Part shown: piece by piece, positions 1 through 7,200 of the stretch
How positions within the stretch are numbered: the stretch's first letter is position 1
How the letters are laid out: each line of letters starts with the position of its first letter
Assembly (NCBI GenBank): GCA_013696235.1
Contig: JACCYY010000118.1
Span: 1 to 7,324, forward strand
Origin: Sporichthyaceae bacterium
Lineage (GTDB): Bacteria > Actinomycetota > Actinomycetes > JACCYY01
DNA: 7,324 nt
Direction of reading: 5' to 3'
Notes under the pieces: generated by a model
Told to the model about the DNA's origin: nothing
Seen by the model: only the letters and a program-made list of their open reading frames with translations
Database searches by the model: none
Translations under genes and position numbers: made by a program

Positions 1-23
1 GCGTCGGGTGCGACACTGCCGCT

Positions 24-968
24 GTGCTCACGTTCCCGGGGGCGATCTCCCCCGCGCCGCTGACCAGGGTGGTCGCGAGCCGGCGGCCGCTCGAGCTGCG
101 GTCCACGCTGGCGCCGCTGCGGCACGGTCCTGGCGACCCGGCGTTCCGTGCGGGCACCGGCGGCTCGCTCTGGTGGTCGACCCGGACGCCAGAGGGCCCG
201 GTCAGCGTGCGATTCCTGCCGACCGGCCCGGCCGCGGTCGCAGCGGCAGCCTGGGGGAGCGGCGCAGGCTGGGCGGTCCACCACCTGCCCGACCTCGTCG
301 GGGAGCACGACGACGTGGTCGGCTTCCACCCGCAGCACCCCGCGATCGTGCGGTCGCACCGCGAGCGTCCCGGCTGGCGGATCGGGCGGGGCCGCCCGGT
401 GATCGACACCGTCGTCGCCGTGGTTCTCGAGCAGAAAGTCACAGGTCGTGAGGCGCACCGGTCGTGGCGGCAGCTCCTGCAGCGCTTCGGCGAGCCGGCG
501 CCCGGTCCGACGCCGGCCGGGATGCGGGTGCCGCCCAGCGTTGCGGACTGGCTCTCCATCCCGTCGTGGGAGTGGCACCTCGCCGGCGTCGGACCGGAGC
601 GGGCGCGGGCCGCGACCGGCGCCTGCCGCGTCGCAGCCGCGCTGGTCAGTGCCGCCCTGGTCGGCACGGCTGCGCTGGACCGCGCGCTGCGATCGGTGCC
701 CGGCATCGGCGTCTGGACATCGGCAGAGGTGCGCCAGCGCGTCCTCGGTGACCCGGACGCGGTATCGGTGGGCGACTACCACCTGCCCTCGCTCGTCGGC
801 TGGGCGCTCGCCGGGGTGAGGACTGACGACACCGGCATGCTCACGCTGCTCGAGCCCTACCGCGGCCACCGTCACCGCGCGGTGCGGTTGATCGAGCTCT
901 CCGGCCAGGCGGCCCGGCCACCGCGCCACGGCCCCCGGTTCTCCCCGCGGGACTATCGCGCCATCTGA
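24..968 (+). CDS. AlkA-like DNA-3-methyladenine glycosylase (HhH-GPD family)
   Basis: This is probably a base-excision-repair glycosylase that removes alkylated bases such as 3-methyladenine from DNA. Seen: the C-terminal half carries the helix-hairpin-helix signature, with PGIG at residues 226-229 followed by W231. About 20 residues on, GDYHLP places D251 where the catalytic Asp of the HhH-GPD superfamily sits. An earlier LEQKVTG (135-141) matches the helix that opens the domain in AlkA-type enzymes, and EPYRGHRHRA (277-286) resembles their C-terminal PYR segment. At 314 residues the length suits the family. The GTG start at 24 has no visible Shine-Dalgarno sequence and the frame is open to the window edge, so the true start may lie upstream. 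It converges on the oxidoreductase gene with a 16-base overlap. Substrate range cannot be read from sequence; family assignment is fairly sure. Confidence 0.85.
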   Translation: MLTFPGAISPAPLTRVVASRRPLELRSTLAPLRHGPGDPAFRAGTGGSLWWSTRTPEGPVSVRFLPTGPAAVAAAAWGSGAGWAVHHLPDLVGEHDDVVGFHPQHPAIVRSHRERPGWRIGRGRPVIDTVVAVVLEQKVTGREAHRSWRQLLQRFGEPAPGPTPAGMRVPPSVADWLSIPSWEWHLAGVGPERARAATGACRVAAALVSAALVGTAALDRALRSVPGIGVWTSAEVRQRVLGDPDAVSVGDYHLPSLVGWALAGVRTDDTGMLTLLEPYRGHRHRAVRLIELSGQAARPPRHGPRFSPRDYRAI

Positions 969-2020
969 CCCCGGCCGGGGCGGCGACGGACTTCGACGTC
1001 GACCCCCATGATCGCGTTCATCTGGTACCCCTTCGCGTTCCACACGGCGACCTCCGGCTGGGTCCGTCCGGCGGTGTCGGTGGCCCGGGCGGTGAGGCGG
1101 GTCGGACCAGGTTCGGCGACCCACGCGTACGACCAGCGGACCCACGCCCGCGGACCTGCCCGCTCGACGACCGTCGCCGGCTGGTAGGAGTGGCCGCCGT
1201 CCACGCTGACCTCGACGGCGGCGACCTGCCCGTGGCCCGACCACGCATACCCGCTCACCGTCGCCGGGCCGGGATCGATCTCCGCGGCGCGCGCCGGGCG
1301 CGCGATCACCGACTTCACCGGCATCTCCTCGACCCGTCCGGTCTCCTGGCCCGACTCGTCGAGCAGCACGTACTCGACGGCATTCCACAGACCGTCCCAC
1401 CGATGGTCGGCGAGCTCGAGCCCGGTCACCCACTTGGTCGAGGCGATGCCGCCCCAGCCCGGCACGACGAGCCGGGCCGGCGCGCCGTGAGCGGCCACCA
1501 GGTCCTCGCCGTTCATCTGCAGAGCGAGCAGGGTGTCGGGCTCGGTGGCGGCCCGCAGCGGGAGCCCACGTCGCATGAGCGGGTCGTCCGCCCCCTGGCT
1601 GATCACCTCGACCGACTCCGGCCGCGGCCCGGCGAGCGCGAGAACGTCACCGAGCCCGACACCGGTCCACACCGCGTTGCCGACCGCGTCGTGCCGCCAC
1701 GGGGTGCCCGGGGTCGCCGGCTCGAACCCGGACCGGCTGTTGCCGGAGCACTCGATGACCGCGACGACGCTCCGCTGCGGCAGCGCTCGCAGGTCGGCCA
1801 GGCCGAGCTCGAGCGGCCGGTCCACCAAGCCGTGGATGCGCAGCCTCCACGTGGCCGGGTCGACCGTCGGCACGCGGTAGTTCGAGCGGACGAAGAAGAG
1901 CTCCGTCGGTACGACGATGTCCTCGAGCAGCTCCAGCGGCGTGCCGAGGTTCGTCTCGCCGTACGGCACGAGTCGCTCGTCCTTGAGGGTGCGCCAGTCC
2001 TGGGCCGGGGGCTGCGTCAC
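953..2020 (-). CDS. Cytoplasmic molybdopterin oxidoreductase, sulfite oxidase family
   Basis: This is a molybdenum-cofactor enzyme of the sulfite oxidase fold, 355 residues. Seen: a Moco domain (about 20-225) with [10 protein letters not shown] (42-51) and ECSGNSRS (90-97), whose C91 should be the Mo-coordinating thiolate. W108, W118, K196 and Y217 fall where a from-memory alignment with human sulfite oxidase has conserved residues. The C-terminal part (about 232-345) is the Ig-like dimerisation domain, with [10 protein letters not shown] (257-266) and SVDGGHSY (272-279). There is no heme domain and no Sec or Tat signal, so it should be a soluble cytoplasmic enzyme. The GTG start is fixed by GAGGAGG six bases upstream and overlaps the cofE stop as GTGA. 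An Arg that binds sulfite in the animal enzyme (human R472) appears to be replaced, so the substrate is uncertain. The electron acceptor is unknown. Confidence 0.88.
   Translation of the reverse strand: MTQPPAQDWRTLKDERLVPYGETNLGTPLELLEDIVVPTELFFVRSNYRVPTVDPATWRLRIHGLVDRPLELGLADLRALPQRSVVAVIECSGNSRSGFEPATPGTPWRHDAVGNAVWTGVGLGDVLALAGPRPESVEVISQGADDPLMRRGLPLRAATEPDTLLALQMNGEDLVAAHGAPARLVVPGWGGIASTKWVTGLELADHRWDGLWNAVEYVLLDESGQETGRVEEMPVKSVIARPARAAEIDPGPATVSGYAWSGHGQVAAVEVSVDGGHSYQPATVVERAGPRAWVRWSYAWVAEPGPTRLTARATDTAGRTQPEVAVWNAKGYQMNAIMGVDVEVRRRPGRGQMAR
969..980. repeat. GC-rich palindrome at the convergent gene junction
   Basis: CCCCGGCCGGGG is a perfect 12-base palindrome that begins directly after the glycosylase stop codon (966-968). 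It lies inside the last codons of the oppositely oriented oxidoreductase gene. It could form a short hairpin with a four-base stem and four-base loop and help end glycosylase transcription. There is no T-run after it, so a classical intrinsic terminator is not supported. In DNA this GC-rich it may be chance. Confidence 0.25.
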
Positions 2021-2754
2021 GTCGTGCCTCCTCGAACCTGCGCCTGGGCCTCGGCGACACCCAGGCTGAACAGGTCGTCCTCCGCCCGTCGGACCAGCGC
2101 GGCAGCACCCGGGCCGTCCGCCTCGGTGACCAGGTGGCCGAGGCCGCGCACCACCGCGACGGGGACGCCCGCCGTCTTGCCCTTGACCAGCTCCGCGGCT
2201 GCCGCGATCTCGTCGGCGACCGCTGTCACCGTCATCTCGAGCGAATTGCCGTAGGGGTCGACCTGTCCGCGGAGGTCGTCGAGCGGGGTCAGTCCCGCCA
2301 CCCCGATCGCGATGTCGACCAGACCCTCGCGCCAGGGCCGCCCGGCCGTGTCGGTGATGACCACAGCCGTCCTGACCCCGAGTTCGCGGGCCAGGTCCGC
2401 TCGCAGGGCTCGGGCCGACGCGTCCGGGTCGACCGGCAGCAGGAGCACCGTCCCTGGCGCGACGTTCGATGCGTCGACCCCGGCGGCGGCGAGGACCAAG
2501 CCGTGACGGGTCCGGACGATCCGGAGGCTGCCGCGCGTCGCGACCACCGCCACCGTCTCCGCCGTGATCGCGTCCTCGCGGCTCTGGGCCTGGACGAGCC
2601 GGCCCTCGGCCTTGCTCACGATCTTGCTGGTCACCACGACGACGTCGCCGTCACGGAGGTCGGGTGCCGCCGCGGCGATCAGGCCCGCGAGGTCGTCGCC
2701 CGGACGGACGTCGGGGAGCCCGTGGACGCCGCTGATCGACATCTCGCCGGTCAC
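2017..2754 (-). CDS. cofE: Coenzyme F420-0:L-glutamate ligase (single-domain CofE)
   Basis: It adds glutamate to F420-0 with GTP, using gamma-linkages, to make the polyglutamate tail of coenzyme F420 in the cytoplasm. Seen: 245 residues covering the whole ligase domain. [18 protein letters not shown] (35-52), [14 protein letters not shown] (131-144), VDPYGN (165-170) and [14 protein letters not shown] (180-193) match the FbiB N-terminal half. The protein ends at the family segment [11 protein letters not shown] (226-236), so there is no C-terminal nitroreductase-like domain as in mycobacterial FbiB. The GTG start overlaps the cofD stop as GTGA, and its first residues, MTG, resemble the FbiB start as I recall it. 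The alternative is ATG at 2742, which has AGGTGA eight bases upstream. The open frame extends to 3369, but that part is cofD read in another frame. Confidence 0.93.
   Translation of the reverse strand: MTGEMSISGVHGLPDVRPGDDLAGLIAAAAPDLRDGDVVVVTSKIVSKAEGRLVQAQSREDAITAETVAVVATRGSLRIVRTRHGLVLAAAGVDASNVAPGTVLLLPVDPDASARALRADLARELGVRTAVVITDTAGRPWREGLVDIAIGVAGLTPLDDLRGQVDPYGNSLEMTVTAVADEIAAAAELVKGKTAGVPVAVVRGLGHLVTEADGPGAAALVRRAEDDLFSLGVAEAQAQVRGGTT
2027..2033 (-). promoter_or_regulatory. Strong ribosome binding site of the sulfite oxidase-family gene
   Basis: On the minus strand GAGGAGG lies inside the last codons of cofE, six bases before the GTG at 2020. It decides that start. It also indicates that the gene has its own strong ribosome recruitment in addition to coupling through the GTGA overlap. 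Confidence 0.75.
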
Positions 2755-3764
2755 CTGCGGGCGCCGACCGAGCCCGCGAGCTCGAGCGCCGCCGCGGCCA
2801 TCGCCGAGCTCGCACCGGTGTCGTCCATGAACAGCGGGACTGCTCGAGCGGCGATCCCGGCGGCTTCGAGGGTGGCCAGCCCGGCCGCATCGGACTCGTC
2901 GACCAGCCAGCCGTCGATCACGCCGCCTCCACTCCGGGCGCCGTAGTGCAGCCCGACCGCTGCCGCGTCGGTGTGGACGCCGATCGCCGGGAGCAGCTTG
3001 TCGGCCATGCCGCGCACCGCCGAGCCGCTGATGATCGGCGAGATCCCGACCACCGGCCCGCTGCGCCGGTGCAGCGCCGCTCGGATGCCCGGCACGGCCA
3101 GGATGGGTCCGATGCTCACGACCGGGTTGCTCGGGGCCAGGAGCACCACGTCGGCCTCGGCGATCGCCTCCGCGACTCCAGGGGCCGGGGTCGTGTCCTC
3201 GATGCCGACGAGAACCACCTCGCGTACGGCAGGCGCGGCGTGCAAACGCACCCAGTACTCCTGGAAGTGGATGGCCCGGGCGCCAGCCGGCGCCTCCTCG
3301 TCTGCGACCACGACGTGGGTCTCGACCCGCTCGTCGGTCATCGGCAGCAGGCGGAGTCCGAGCGGCCACCGGCGACAGAGCGCCTCGGTGACCTGCGACA
3401 GCGGGTAGCCCGCCGCCAGCATCTGGGTGCGCAGGATGTGTGTAGCGAGATCTCGGTCACCGAGACCGAACCAGTCCGGTTGGGCCCCGTACGCGGCGAG
3501 CTCCGCCTTGGCGGTGAACGTCTCGTCCGACCTGCCCCACCCCCGTTCGGTGTCCGAGCCGCCGCCGAGGGTATACATCACGGTGTCGAGGTCCGGGCTC
3601 ACTCGCAGGCCGAACAGCGTGATGTCGTCGGCCGTGTTCACCACGGCAACCAGGTGCGCGTCGGGCCGGGGGACGCCCGTGCCAGCGTGCTCGTCGAGCA
3701 CGGCGCGAACCCCCTGCAGGAAGCGCGAGCCGCCGATCCCTCCGGCGAGCACGGTCACCAGCAC
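2751..3764 (-). CDS. cofD: F420 phospho-lactyl/enolpyruvyl transferase CofD (FbiA)
   Basis: It transfers a phospho-lactyl group, or in actinobacteria a phosphoenolpyruvyl group, from its GDP-activated form to the deazaflavin Fo. The product is F420-0 or dehydro-F420-0. Seen: 337 residues, normal for the family. GGIGGSRF (8-15) is the N-terminal Rossmann-like glycine motif. NTADD (43-47) and [13 protein letters not shown] (56-68) follow, then APSNP (210-214), [17 protein letters not shown] (240-256) and FMDD (312-315), all characteristic of CofD. The GTG start at 3764 has GAGGA seven bases upstream; an ATG at 3771 is out of frame. It is the first gene of an operon with cofE and is divergent from whiB, as fbiA and whiB2 are in M. 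tuberculosis. The donor group cannot be decided from this sequence, but actinobacterial precedent favours phosphoenolpyruvate. Confidence 0.95.
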   Translation of the reverse strand: MLVTVLAGGIGGSRFLQGVRAVLDEHAGTGVPRPDAHLVAVVNTADDITLFGLRVSPDLDTVMYTLGGGSDTERGWGRSDETFTAKAELAAYGAQPDWFGLGDRDLATHILRTQMLAAGYPLSQVTEALCRRWPLGLRLLPMTDERVETHVVVADEEAPAGARAIHFQEYWVRLHAAPAVREVVLVGIEDTTPAPGVAEAIAEADVVLLAPSNPVVSIGPILAVPGIRAALHRRSGPVVGISPIISGSAVRGMADKLLPAIGVHTDAAAVGLHYGARSGGGVIDGWLVDESDAAGLATLEAAGIAARAVPLFMDDTGASSAMAAAALELAGSVGARR

Positions 3765-3771
3765 CCGAGCA

Positions 3772-3776
3772 TCCTC
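3772..3776 (-). promoter_or_regulatory. Ribosome binding site of cofD
   Basis: GAGGA on the minus strand, seven bases before the GTG at 3764, selects that start over the GTG two codons downstream. Confidence 0.6.
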
Positions 3777-3795
3777 GCAGGGCCGCGACGCCCGA

Positions 3796-3807
3796 TCGAC
3801 AAGTCGA
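3796..3807. repeat. Short inverted repeat upstream of cofD
   Basis: TCGAC-AA-GTCGA is a pair of perfect five-base arms around two bases, about 32 bases before the cofD start codon. It would lie in the cofD leader or promoter. It could be a repressor operator, but the arms are short and extend no further. Confidence 0.25.
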
Positions 3808-3830
3808 CGCGAATCAGGGGGCCTACGGGG

Positions 3831-3860
3831 TTGACGCCGAGTGTCCTACGGCCATGTAAT
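3831..3860 (+). promoter_or_regulatory. Vegetative-type promoter reading toward whiB
   Basis: TTGACG (3831-3836) and TGTAAT (3855-3860) each match the principal-sigma -35 and -10 consensus at five of six positions, with an 18-base spacer. Transcription would begin near 3867, leaving a leader of about 93 bases before whiB. It sits in an AT-richer patch of the only sizeable intergenic region. No equally good minus-strand promoter for cofD was found. Prediction only. Confidence 0.5.
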
Positions 3861-3940
3861 TCCACCAGTGTCGTTCCACGCCACGGTGCCGGTCACCTGG
3901 TATGACACCCGGAACGTCGGGCCGGAGGCAGTCCCGACAC
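3841..3940. promoter_or_regulatory. Cluster of four GACAC pentamers (possible WhiA sites)
   Basis: GTGTC occurs at 3841-3845 and 3868-3872, and its complement GACAC at 3904-3908 and 3936-3940. GACAC is the known core of binding sites of WhiA, the developmental regulator that works with WhiB in Streptomyces. The first copy lies between the -35 and -10 elements of the predicted whiB promoter and the second just past the predicted transcription start. A pentamer is weak evidence on its own; the clustering is what makes this worth listing. Other regulators are possible. Confidence 0.35.
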
Positions 3941-3948
3941 GCTGGGTC

Positions 3949-3955
3949 GAGGAGG
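3949..3955 (+). promoter_or_regulatory. Ribosome binding site of whiB
   Basis: GAGGAGG lies only four bases before the ATG at 3960, a strong sequence at a spacing slightly shorter than usual. No in-frame start with a better site was found upstream. Confidence 0.65.
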
Positions 3956-3959
3956 CGCG

Positions 3960-4202
3960 ATGCGCGAGCAGCAGCTCACCGACATCGCCGAATGGCAGGA
4001 GCGCGCCCTCTGCGCGCAGACCGATCCGGAGTCGTTCTTCCCGGAGAAGGGCGGCTCCACCCGGGAGGCGAAGCGGGTCTGCCTCTCGTGCGAGGTGCGC
4101 TCGGAATGCCTCGAGTACGCCCTGGGGCACGACGAGCGGTTCGGGATCTGGGGCGGGCTGTCCGAGCGTGAGCGTCGTCGGCTGAAGAAGCTGGCCGGCT
4201 GA
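3960..4202 (+). CDS. whiB: WhiB-family iron-sulfur transcription factor (WhiB/WhiB2/WhmD type)
   Basis: A small actinobacterial regulator that binds a 4Fe-4S cluster, contacts the principal sigma factor and controls cell division and sporulation genes. Seen: 80 residues with four cysteines, C18, C41, C44 and C50, spaced C-X22-C-X2-C-X5-C as in the Wbl family. The GIWGG turn is at 62-66 and a basic DNA-binding tail (RERRRLKK, 70-77) follows. CAQTDPESFFPEKGGSTREA (18-37) is nearly identical, as I recall, to Streptomyces WhiB and mycobacterial WhiB2/WhmD, which points to that orthologous group rather than WhiB1, 3 or 7. It has a slightly shorter N-terminus than Streptomyces WhiB. It is divergent from cofD, the same neighbourhood as whiB2-fbiA in M. 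tuberculosis. A predicted promoter and four GACAC pentamers precede it. The glycosyltransferase gene begins 46 bases after its stop. Confidence 0.95.
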   Translation: MREQQLTDIAEWQERALCAQTDPESFFPEKGGSTREAKRVCLSCEVRSECLEYALGHDERFGIWGGLSERERRRLKKLAG

Positions 4203-4248
4203 TCTGAGCCGCATCGGGTGGCGGTCGGCCGCATAAGGTCGACCCTCC

Positions 4249-7200
4249 ATGAGCGATTCAGCCCCTGCGCGGTCCGACGATCCCGCGACGCCTGTCGTGG
4301 CGCCGGCCGTCACGCCGGCCGGCACCCTGGCGGTGGTCGCGGTCGTCGTGGCGCACAACGGCGCCCGCTGGGCAGCTGACCTCGGCGCGGCGCTCGCCGA
4401 CCAGACGCGCGCACCGGACCGGGTGGTCGTCGTCGACACCGGCAGCCGCGACGACACCGCCGAAGATCTTCGCGCGGCGTTCCCGGCGGCGGGGCTGGTG
4501 ACCCTGGATCGGCGGACCTCGTTCGGGTCCGCGATCGCGAAGGGGGCGACCGCCGGCTGGGCCGGCATCCCCGGTGCGTACGGGTCGGACCAGGCGAGCC
4601 ACGCCTCCTGGCTGTGGGTGCTGCACGACGACTGCGCACCCGCGCCGGACGCACTGGAGGAACTGCTCGCAGCCGCTGCCGAGGACGGCCGGATCGGCAT
4701 CGTCGGACCGAAGGTGCGTGACTTCACTGATCGGCGCCACCTCCTCGAGGTCGGGCTCACGATCGCCCGATCCGGGCGCCGCGAGACCGGTCTGGAGCCG
4801 CGCGAGGAGGACCAGGGCCAGCACGACGACCTCGGCTCGGTGCTGGCGGTCGGCAGCGCGGGGATGCTCGTCCGCCGAGACGTCTGGGACCAGCTCGGCG
4901 GCTTCGACCCGAACCTCCCGCTGTTCCGCGACGACGTCGACCTCGGCTGGCGGGCGAACCTCGCCGGTCACCGCGTCGCGGTGGCGCCGCGGGCAGTCGT
5001 CCACCACGTCCAGGCTGCAGCGCGCGGTCGCCGCACCATCGACGCCGCCACCCGGCGGCGGCACCTCCTCGACCGACGCGGCGCGCTGTACGTCCTGCTG
5101 GCCAACCTGCCGGGCCGGGCGCTGTGGCTCGCCTACCCCCGGCTGGTCCTCGCCTCGGTCGCTCGCTCCGTCGGCTTCGGGCTGGGCAAGCTGCCCGGGC
5201 TCGCGGTCGACGAGCTCGCCGCGGTCCTGCTGGTCGTCGCCCGTCCCGATCGGGTCTGGCGGGCGCGACGGGCCCGCCGGCCGCTGCGGACGGTGCCCGA
5301 CGCTGCGGTCAGCCGCCTCCTGGCTCCCCGCGGCGCTCAGGTCGCGCGCGCCCTGGAATCCCTGGCCGGGGTGTTCTCGCTCGGGTCGCCGGGCAGCGCG
5401 GACATCTCCGCGCGCGGACACCGTGCGCTCGAGACCGGTCCGAGTGACGACGACTTTGCCGACGACGAGCCGGCCGGTGTCCGGTGGCTGCGTCGGCTAG
5501 CCAGGCCCGGCCTGGTGCTCGGCGTGGCGCTCGCGGTGATCACACTGGTGGCGAGCCGCGACCTGATCGGCGCGGGCCGCCTCATGGGGGGCGCGCTGCT
5601 GCCGGCACCGGATGGTGCCAGCGATCTCTGGGCCACCTACGTCGGGACGTGGCACGACGTCGGGCTCGGCAGCGACACGACCGCACCGCCGTACCTCGCC
5701 GCGATGGCGGCTCTGGCGACCCTGCTCGCGGGCAAGGCACCGATCGCCGTGGAGGTCCTGCTCCTCGCGGCGGTCCCGCTCGCCGGGCTCACGGCGCTCC
5801 TCGCCGCCCGGCGGCTGCTCGAGTCGCCGTGGGTGCGGGTCTGGGCGGCGGCGACGTACGCGCTCCTGCCGGCCACTGCCGGCGCGATCGCCGGTGCTCG
5901 CCTCGGCACGTCGGTGGCGGCGGTCCTGCTGCCGCTGCTCGCGCTCGGCGCCACCCGGGTGGTCGGGGACGGCAGAGCACCCGGTAGCTGGTCCAGCGCG
6001 TGGGCGAGCGGGTTGTGCCTCGCGGTCATGGCGTCTTTCGTGCCTGTCTCGTACGTCATCGCGGCCGCGCTCCTGCTCGTCGTCGCCGTCGGCGCGGCCC
6101 GCTCGGTCGCCGTGGTGGCCCGGCTGGCGGTGGTGCTCGTGACCCCGGTCCTCCTGCTGCTGCCGTGGACGCTCGAGCTGCCGACCCGACCGGGGCTCCT
6201 GCTGCTCGAGGCCGGGCTGCCCGGCCCTGGCCTGTCCGATGCTGCGCTCGCGCCGGTGCGGCTGCTGCTGCAGTCCAGCGGTGGGCCGGGCGCGCTGCCG
6301 TGGTGGTTGGGCGTCCCGCTCGTCCTCGGCGCACTGAGCTCGCTGCTGTCCCAGCATCGCCGCCGGCTCGTGCTCGCCGGGTGGGCGACCGCGGGCACCG
6401 GGCTCGCCGTCGGGCTCGCTGTCTCGCTCAGCACGGTCTCCACCCCGACCGCCCAGACCGCGGTCGCGGCGTGGCCCGGGTTCCCGGTGGTCGTCGTGGC
6501 CGGCGGGCTGCTCCTGGCCTGCGCCGTCGGCGTCGAGCGGGCTCAGGACCGGCTGCGCGGGCGCAGCTTCGGCTGGCGGCAGCCGGTCGCGCTGGGCGTC
6601 GTCGGCCTGGTCGTAGTGACCCCGCTCCTGCTCGCCGGGTGGTGGATGCTGCGCGGGACCGACGACCCGCTGGCGCGCCTCGACCCGGTCGTGCTGCCGC
6701 CGTTCGTGGCCGCCGACGGCGACGAGCCCGCCCGGCCGCGGACCGTCACGCTGGATCGGGCCGCGGACGGCTCGATCACCTACGCGTTGCTGCGCGACAC
6801 CGGACCGCGGCTCGGCGACGCGGAGACCGGGCCGCCGTACGAGTCCTTCGACGTGCTCGACGAGGCGGTGGGCGACCTCGTCTCCGGACGTGGCGGCGAC
6901 GAGGCGCGGGTGCTCGCCGAGCACGCCGTGCGCTACCTGCTGGTCACCCCACCGGTGGACGCCGACCTCGTCGCCACGATCGACGCGGTGCCCGGCCTGC
7001 GCCGGCTGTCGACGGACAGCGGCGCCGCGCTGTGGCGGCTCTCGCAGTCCGCGTCCCGGCTCCGGCTGGTCGACGCCGACGGTGCCTCGCTCGCCGAGCT
7101 CCCGGCCGGCGCCGAGGCTGCTGCCGCCGCCGTCCCGGCCGGCGCCGACGGTCGGTTGGCGGTGCTCGCCGAACGCGCCGATCCGCGCTGGCAGGCCACC

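Noticed and set aside
1190..2254. 354-codon plus-strand open frame across the oxidoreductase and cofE
   Set aside because: It is opposite two well-recognised genes, has no domain, and crosses the boundary between them.
2755..3369. In-frame extension that would make CofE a 450-residue protein, close to the size of two-domain FbiB
   Set aside because: The extra 205 residues are N-terminal, are Arg/Gly-rich without family motifs and lie over cofD in another frame. The FbiB reductase domain is C-terminal. The length match is coincidence.
3867..3897. Possible BldD operator (AGTG-type half followed by TCACC)
   Set aside because: The left half is AGTGT rather than AGTGA and the gap of about 21 bases is longer than I would expect. 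Not strong enough to list.
2946..3905. 319-codon plus-strand open frame over cofD and the intergenic region
   Set aside because: It lies antisense to cofD, has no family resemblance, and runs through the predicted whiB promoter.
3846..4760. 304-codon minus-strand Ser/Arg/Ala-rich open frame covering whiB
   Set aside because: It is low complexity and opposite whiB, a near-certain gene, and the start of the glycosyltransferase.
4258..5421. 387-codon minus-strand open frame
   Set aside because: It is antisense to the GT2 domain, whose motifs are clear. Its product has the Arg/Pro/Gly/Asp-rich composition typical of antisense frames in GC-rich DNA and no recognisable domain.
5497..6924. 475-codon minus-strand open frame rich in Arg, Gln, Gly and His
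   Set aside because: It is antisense to the membrane region of the glycosyltransferase. The composition mirrors Leu/Ala/Val codons read backward, and there is no motif.
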